This document shows, piece after piece, positions 61,628 to 64,000 of a stretch of DNA of 64,000 nt (the first letter of the stretch is position 1; each line of letters starts with the position of its first letter). Source of the DNA: Aphanomyces cochlioides (Eukaryota; Oomycota; Saprolegniomycetes; Saprolegniales; Verrucalvaceae); the NCBI GenBank assembly GCA_019828595.1, contig JAHQRK010000002.1, positions 2,790,001 through 2,854,000 on the forward strand, given 5' to 3'. Position numbers and translations under genes: made by a program. A model generated the notes under the pieces. That model did no database searches and was not told the origin of the DNA. It worked only from the letters and a program-made list of their open reading frames with translations.

Positions 61628-61697
61628 TGCGCACTCGGGCACTCGAACCCGCAACCTGTGGGTTCCCTAGCCGTGAGCCAAACGCATCGGACACGGT
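61628..61697 (-). other. tRNA-like sequence
   Basis: The minus strand has TTGGCTCACGGCTAGGG (A-box-like) and GCGGGTTCGAGTGCCCG (B box with a good T stem). The anticodon and acceptor stems are weak. It lies about 170 bp inside the right end of the insertion. Confidence 0.4.
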
Positions 61698-61788
61698 GAA
61701 TAAATCGAAATGAAAGGTACTTTATTAATCCATACGTTGATTAAATTGCAGTCAAAATAGTTCATCATTAGCTTGAGGGTGAAAGGGT

Positions 61789-61870
61789 CCTCAAGAATCG
61801 TGAATCTTCTAATATATTATTATATGGAAAAATGTATACCCTAGTGTTCGAGTTTCAATGACTTTATCTG
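61789..61870 (-). repeat. Right TIR and subterminal region of the TA-target element
   Basis: The inverse of these 82 bases equals 12894-12975. Confidence 0.88.
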
Positions 61871-61872
61871 TA

Positions 61873-62554
61873 CTCCCAAGTGGAGGATCACGACTTGATC
61901 GACATGGTCGTGTACATGTCGATCTCAAACTTCTTTGGGCAAGTGCTCTGCCCGCTCATTTCAGATAAATACATCACGCTGGCGCAGCTTAACCCAGCGT
62001 TTGGCCGAAAGATAATGCTCGGGATCCTCATGGTGAATCTTGTCGTGGTATTGGCGCTCCTGAAACATTTCATCCACGACTCGAATACGTTCGATTCATT
62101 CCAAGTGGCTCTGTGCTTCCTTACCTTTTCCTATGGTGGCATCTTGGGCACTCTTCCTTCCTTTTTGACCGACATGTATGGCGTATACAACTCGGGCACG
62201 ATGCATGGCATCATCTTTACCGCGTGGTCGGTTTGTGCCATTGGTGGCGGATTAACCTTTCAGCACTATTTCCTCTCGATTACATCGGCATTTCCAATCG
62301 AGCAATTGAAGCAAGGGATGCTCGCAGCGTACGACTTTAACGTCCACTGGCTCCTCATTGTTGCTTGCGTTGGTTGTGCATTGATTCCCTTTGTGCGTAC
62401 GAATCCCGTGGACAGATTCTTTCCTGGCTACCAGTACAGTCTTTGTGGACGGCCCATCGTTCGCATCGCAAAACGAGAGACTTTAACTCGCGTCAATCTT
62501 CAAGATGGCAATCACAACAGCTGCATTATCATTTATCACGAGCAGGGCCATTGA
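61873..62554 (+). pseudogene. MFS (OFA-like) transporter copy 5, 3' part
   Basis: The frame continues from 57883 as SQVEDHDLIDMVVYMSISNF, then AQLNPAFGRKIMLGILMVN, GVYNSGTMHGIIFTAW and VRTNPVDRFFPGYQYS. It ends at 62554 after an extended tail (ETLTRVNLQDGNHNSC) that is about 30 residues longer than in copies 2 and 3, because the usual RDY-stop is read through. This C-terminal half has no frameshifts. Confidence 0.88.
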
Positions 62555-62824
62555 CCAATACAATAGAAGTTTATCATGTGTATTCGCAGCGCAAGTCGAG
62601 GGTAACCTTGCTTATGAATATTGTCCAATTGAAAATAACTTGTAGTATAATTGGTTGTCTTTTTCTGTGAATACAAGCATGTTGCTTTCGAGACAAGGAA
62701 GGCCGTTCAAGACAACGACGTGCGTAGGATTGCCTCCTCTCATTGAGTAGATGACAACGAAATGTTCGTGGATTGTTTGCATTTGAGAAGACCAGGCTCA
62801 AGACAAGAATTCATTGTCAAATCT

Positions 62825-62885
62825 GTTGATTGAGAGACACATTAAATTCCATTTTGTGTGTCTCTTTGTGTGTCTCTCAATCAAC
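62825..62885. repeat. Inverted repeat with 17-bp arms
   Basis: GTTGATTGAGAGACACA (62825-62841) and its inverse (62869-62885). The loop contains another TGTGTGTCTCT. Possible MITE end or hairpin. Confidence 0.75.
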
Positions 62886-62970
62886 CTTAACAACAGACCA
62901 GTAAATCGTGAATAACTTAGTTCTATGTCATATTGGTACCTGAATAGAATTCTTTGATCTTGCCAAATGA

Positions 62971-63162
62971 TTATGGTGAGGATCTCATTTGCCTATCCCT
63001 GTAGAGACTCTTTATCGCACTTCTGTAGCCACTGAGGGTACCAGGTTGAATATTAGGCTTGTTGTTAACTGTCCGAATAATAAATTTAAGGAAGTCACTG
63101 TAAACAAAGGTGTTAAGATCTGTCGAGCACACAGTAGACGAGCTTGAATGTTGTAGGATCAA
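62971..63162 (-). pseudogene. Possible Crypton tyrosine-recombinase N-terminal fragment
   Basis: The 63-residue frame ends PNIQPGTLSGYRSAIKSLYR followed by DRQMRSSP. This resembles the core-binding SAM-like domain of Crypton-type tyrosine recombinases found in oomycetes. The catalytic domain is not present downstream. Based on one motif only. Confidence 0.35.
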
Positions 63163-63559
63163 GTGTGGGCGACCTAAAAGGGATGCTCATTTCACAATCT
63201 GACTATTTTCCAAACGTATATCTTGCACGATTGTCCGAGCTTATCCTGCTTATCCTACTTCTGCGTGCGTCTTCCACGGTGAAGTTGTCGCTGCTGCTTG
63301 ACATTGCGAGCATATCCTTTCTATTCAGCTATTGGGCAAAAATTTTCTATTTTTATGAATTTTTATTGGATAGAACTTTCTCAAGGCAGGTTGCCTTGCA
63401 AATGTGTGTGTGAAATTGAACTTTGAACATTTATTTTTATTCCATAGAAACATAAAGATAAAATATTTGAAATGTTAAAATTCTCAAATACATTTATGGA
63501 ATTTGCAAGGCACCACACCTTGCTTCAGTACTGAAACATACTATATTGCCTTACTAATT

Positions 63560-63890
63560 CTGGAAAATGTACAATATATTGTCGTTTTGATCCAAAACTG
63601 GAAATTTGAGATGTTTTGAAAATGTTTCAATTAATTGACGCATACACTATTTATAGTTTGCTCAAACATGTTCTTTTACTATTAATAGTATTGCCTTCAA
63701 TCATGACCATTAAATAGTGTAATTTCAAACGATTTAAATGTTTAAAAACATGTTCGAAACATTCCATTTATTTTCACTTGAAATTTGTATGCGTCAATTG
63801 TTGCGTGCGTCAAAATTTATTTCGCACGACTCCAGTTTTTTTATTAAAACCACAATATCAAATTATACAATATACAAATGTATACGAGTC
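63560..63890. repeat. Dispersed repeat, most complete copy
   Basis: It contains GTCGTTTTGATCCAAAACTG, TTGACGCATACACTATTTA and TTTAAATGTTTAAAAACATG. The parts recur at about 50170-50230, 53660-53850 and 55605-55790. The two outer ends both carry CAAAACTGGA/CCAGTTTTTT in inverse orientation, suggesting a small non-autonomous element. Confidence 0.6.
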
Positions 63891-64000
63891 ACATTTGACA
63901 TGGATCGACAACAAGATGCCCTTTTTAAACGTCCTTGTGCCAAAGTTGTCGTAGATTCCTTTGAAAACATGTTGACCGCCTTCTGGCCACCACACCACAC

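Larger units (their letters stand above)
57884..61870. mobile_element. TA-target DNA transposon inserted in MFS copy 5, 3,987 bp
   Basis: The ends TAGATAAAGTCATTGAAACT (left) and CAGATAAAGTCATTGAAACT (right, inverse) continue CGAACAC, giving 26 matching bases, with TA at 57882-57883 and 61871-61872. Excision with one TA rejoins the transporter frame exactly. It contains an intact pogo-type transposase, a solo end of the CAGGGAACGAC family near 58319, an snRNA-like copy and a tRNA-like sequence. The transposase may therefore belong to a nested element rather than to the outer one. Confidence 0.9.
62555..64000. other. Intergenic DNA with hairpin, Crypton-like fragment and dispersed repeat
   Basis: No complete gene. 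The individual elements are listed separately. Confidence 0.45.

Overview
This window looks like a transposon-rich stretch of a eukaryotic genome, most likely an oomycete. The evidence is short GT-AG introns (about 39-60 nt), an expanded oxalate/formate-antiporter-like MFS transporter family, and the mix of transposons (Helitron, Ty1/copia, Ty3/gypsy, pogo/Tigger, PIF/Harbinger, Mutator-like, Merlin). I lean towards a saprolegnialean such as Aphanomyces, but nothing seen here fixes the genus. There are no operons, rRNA genes, CRISPR arrays or confident functional tRNA genes.

Layout. 1-7.9 kb: a Helitron on the minus strand (N-terminal repeat region, DUF6570-like region, HUH Rep, Pif1-type helicase), broken by a few stops and frameshifts; its 3' end lies off the left edge. 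9.4-12.9 kb: degraded Ty3/gypsy-related sequence, a coiled-coil ORF on plus facing an integrase tail on minus; a TA-target transposon end truncates the integrase. 13.5-15.9 kb: a small spliced membrane-protein gene, a 55-bp perfect palindrome and intact MFS transporter 1. 16.2-22.1 kb: a Mutator-like element (116-bp TIRs, 9-bp TSD) with a PIF/Harbinger element (transposase plus SANT gene), a 32-bp minisatellite and a fold-back nested inside. 23.1-29.5 kb: a complete copia element (194-bp LTRs, 5-bp TSD, half-tRNA-type primer site) that splits an older reading frame. 29.5-35 kb: that frame's remainder, an MFS and pogo remnant, a Merlin element and a Stowaway-type MITE. 36-46 kb: two tandemly duplicated intact MFS genes with several MITEs between them. 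46.5-49.3 kb: a second Mutator-like or fold-back element with a 9-bp TSD. 50.4-56.8 kb: three pogo/Tigger-type elements. 57-62.5 kb: a fifth MFS gene split by a 3,987-bp TA-flanked insertion carrying an intact pogo transposase. 62.6-64 kb: repeats and a possible Crypton fragment.

How it fits together. The only clear host genes are the MFS (OFA-family) transporters: three intact, one interrupted and at least four fragments, probably made by tandem duplication. Almost everything else is mobile DNA, much of it nested. For eight insertions I could read exact target-site duplications together with terminal repeats. In two cases removing the insertion rejoins an open reading frame, and in a third a paralogous region preserves the empty site. 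I did not find an obviously new non-transposon system. The most unusual items are the extra coiled-coil ORF between the 5' LTR and gag in the copia element, the plus-strand ORF lying antisense downstream of the gypsy integrase, a non-autonomous Harbinger element carrying only a SANT-type gene, and a plant-type Stowaway end in a probable oomycete.
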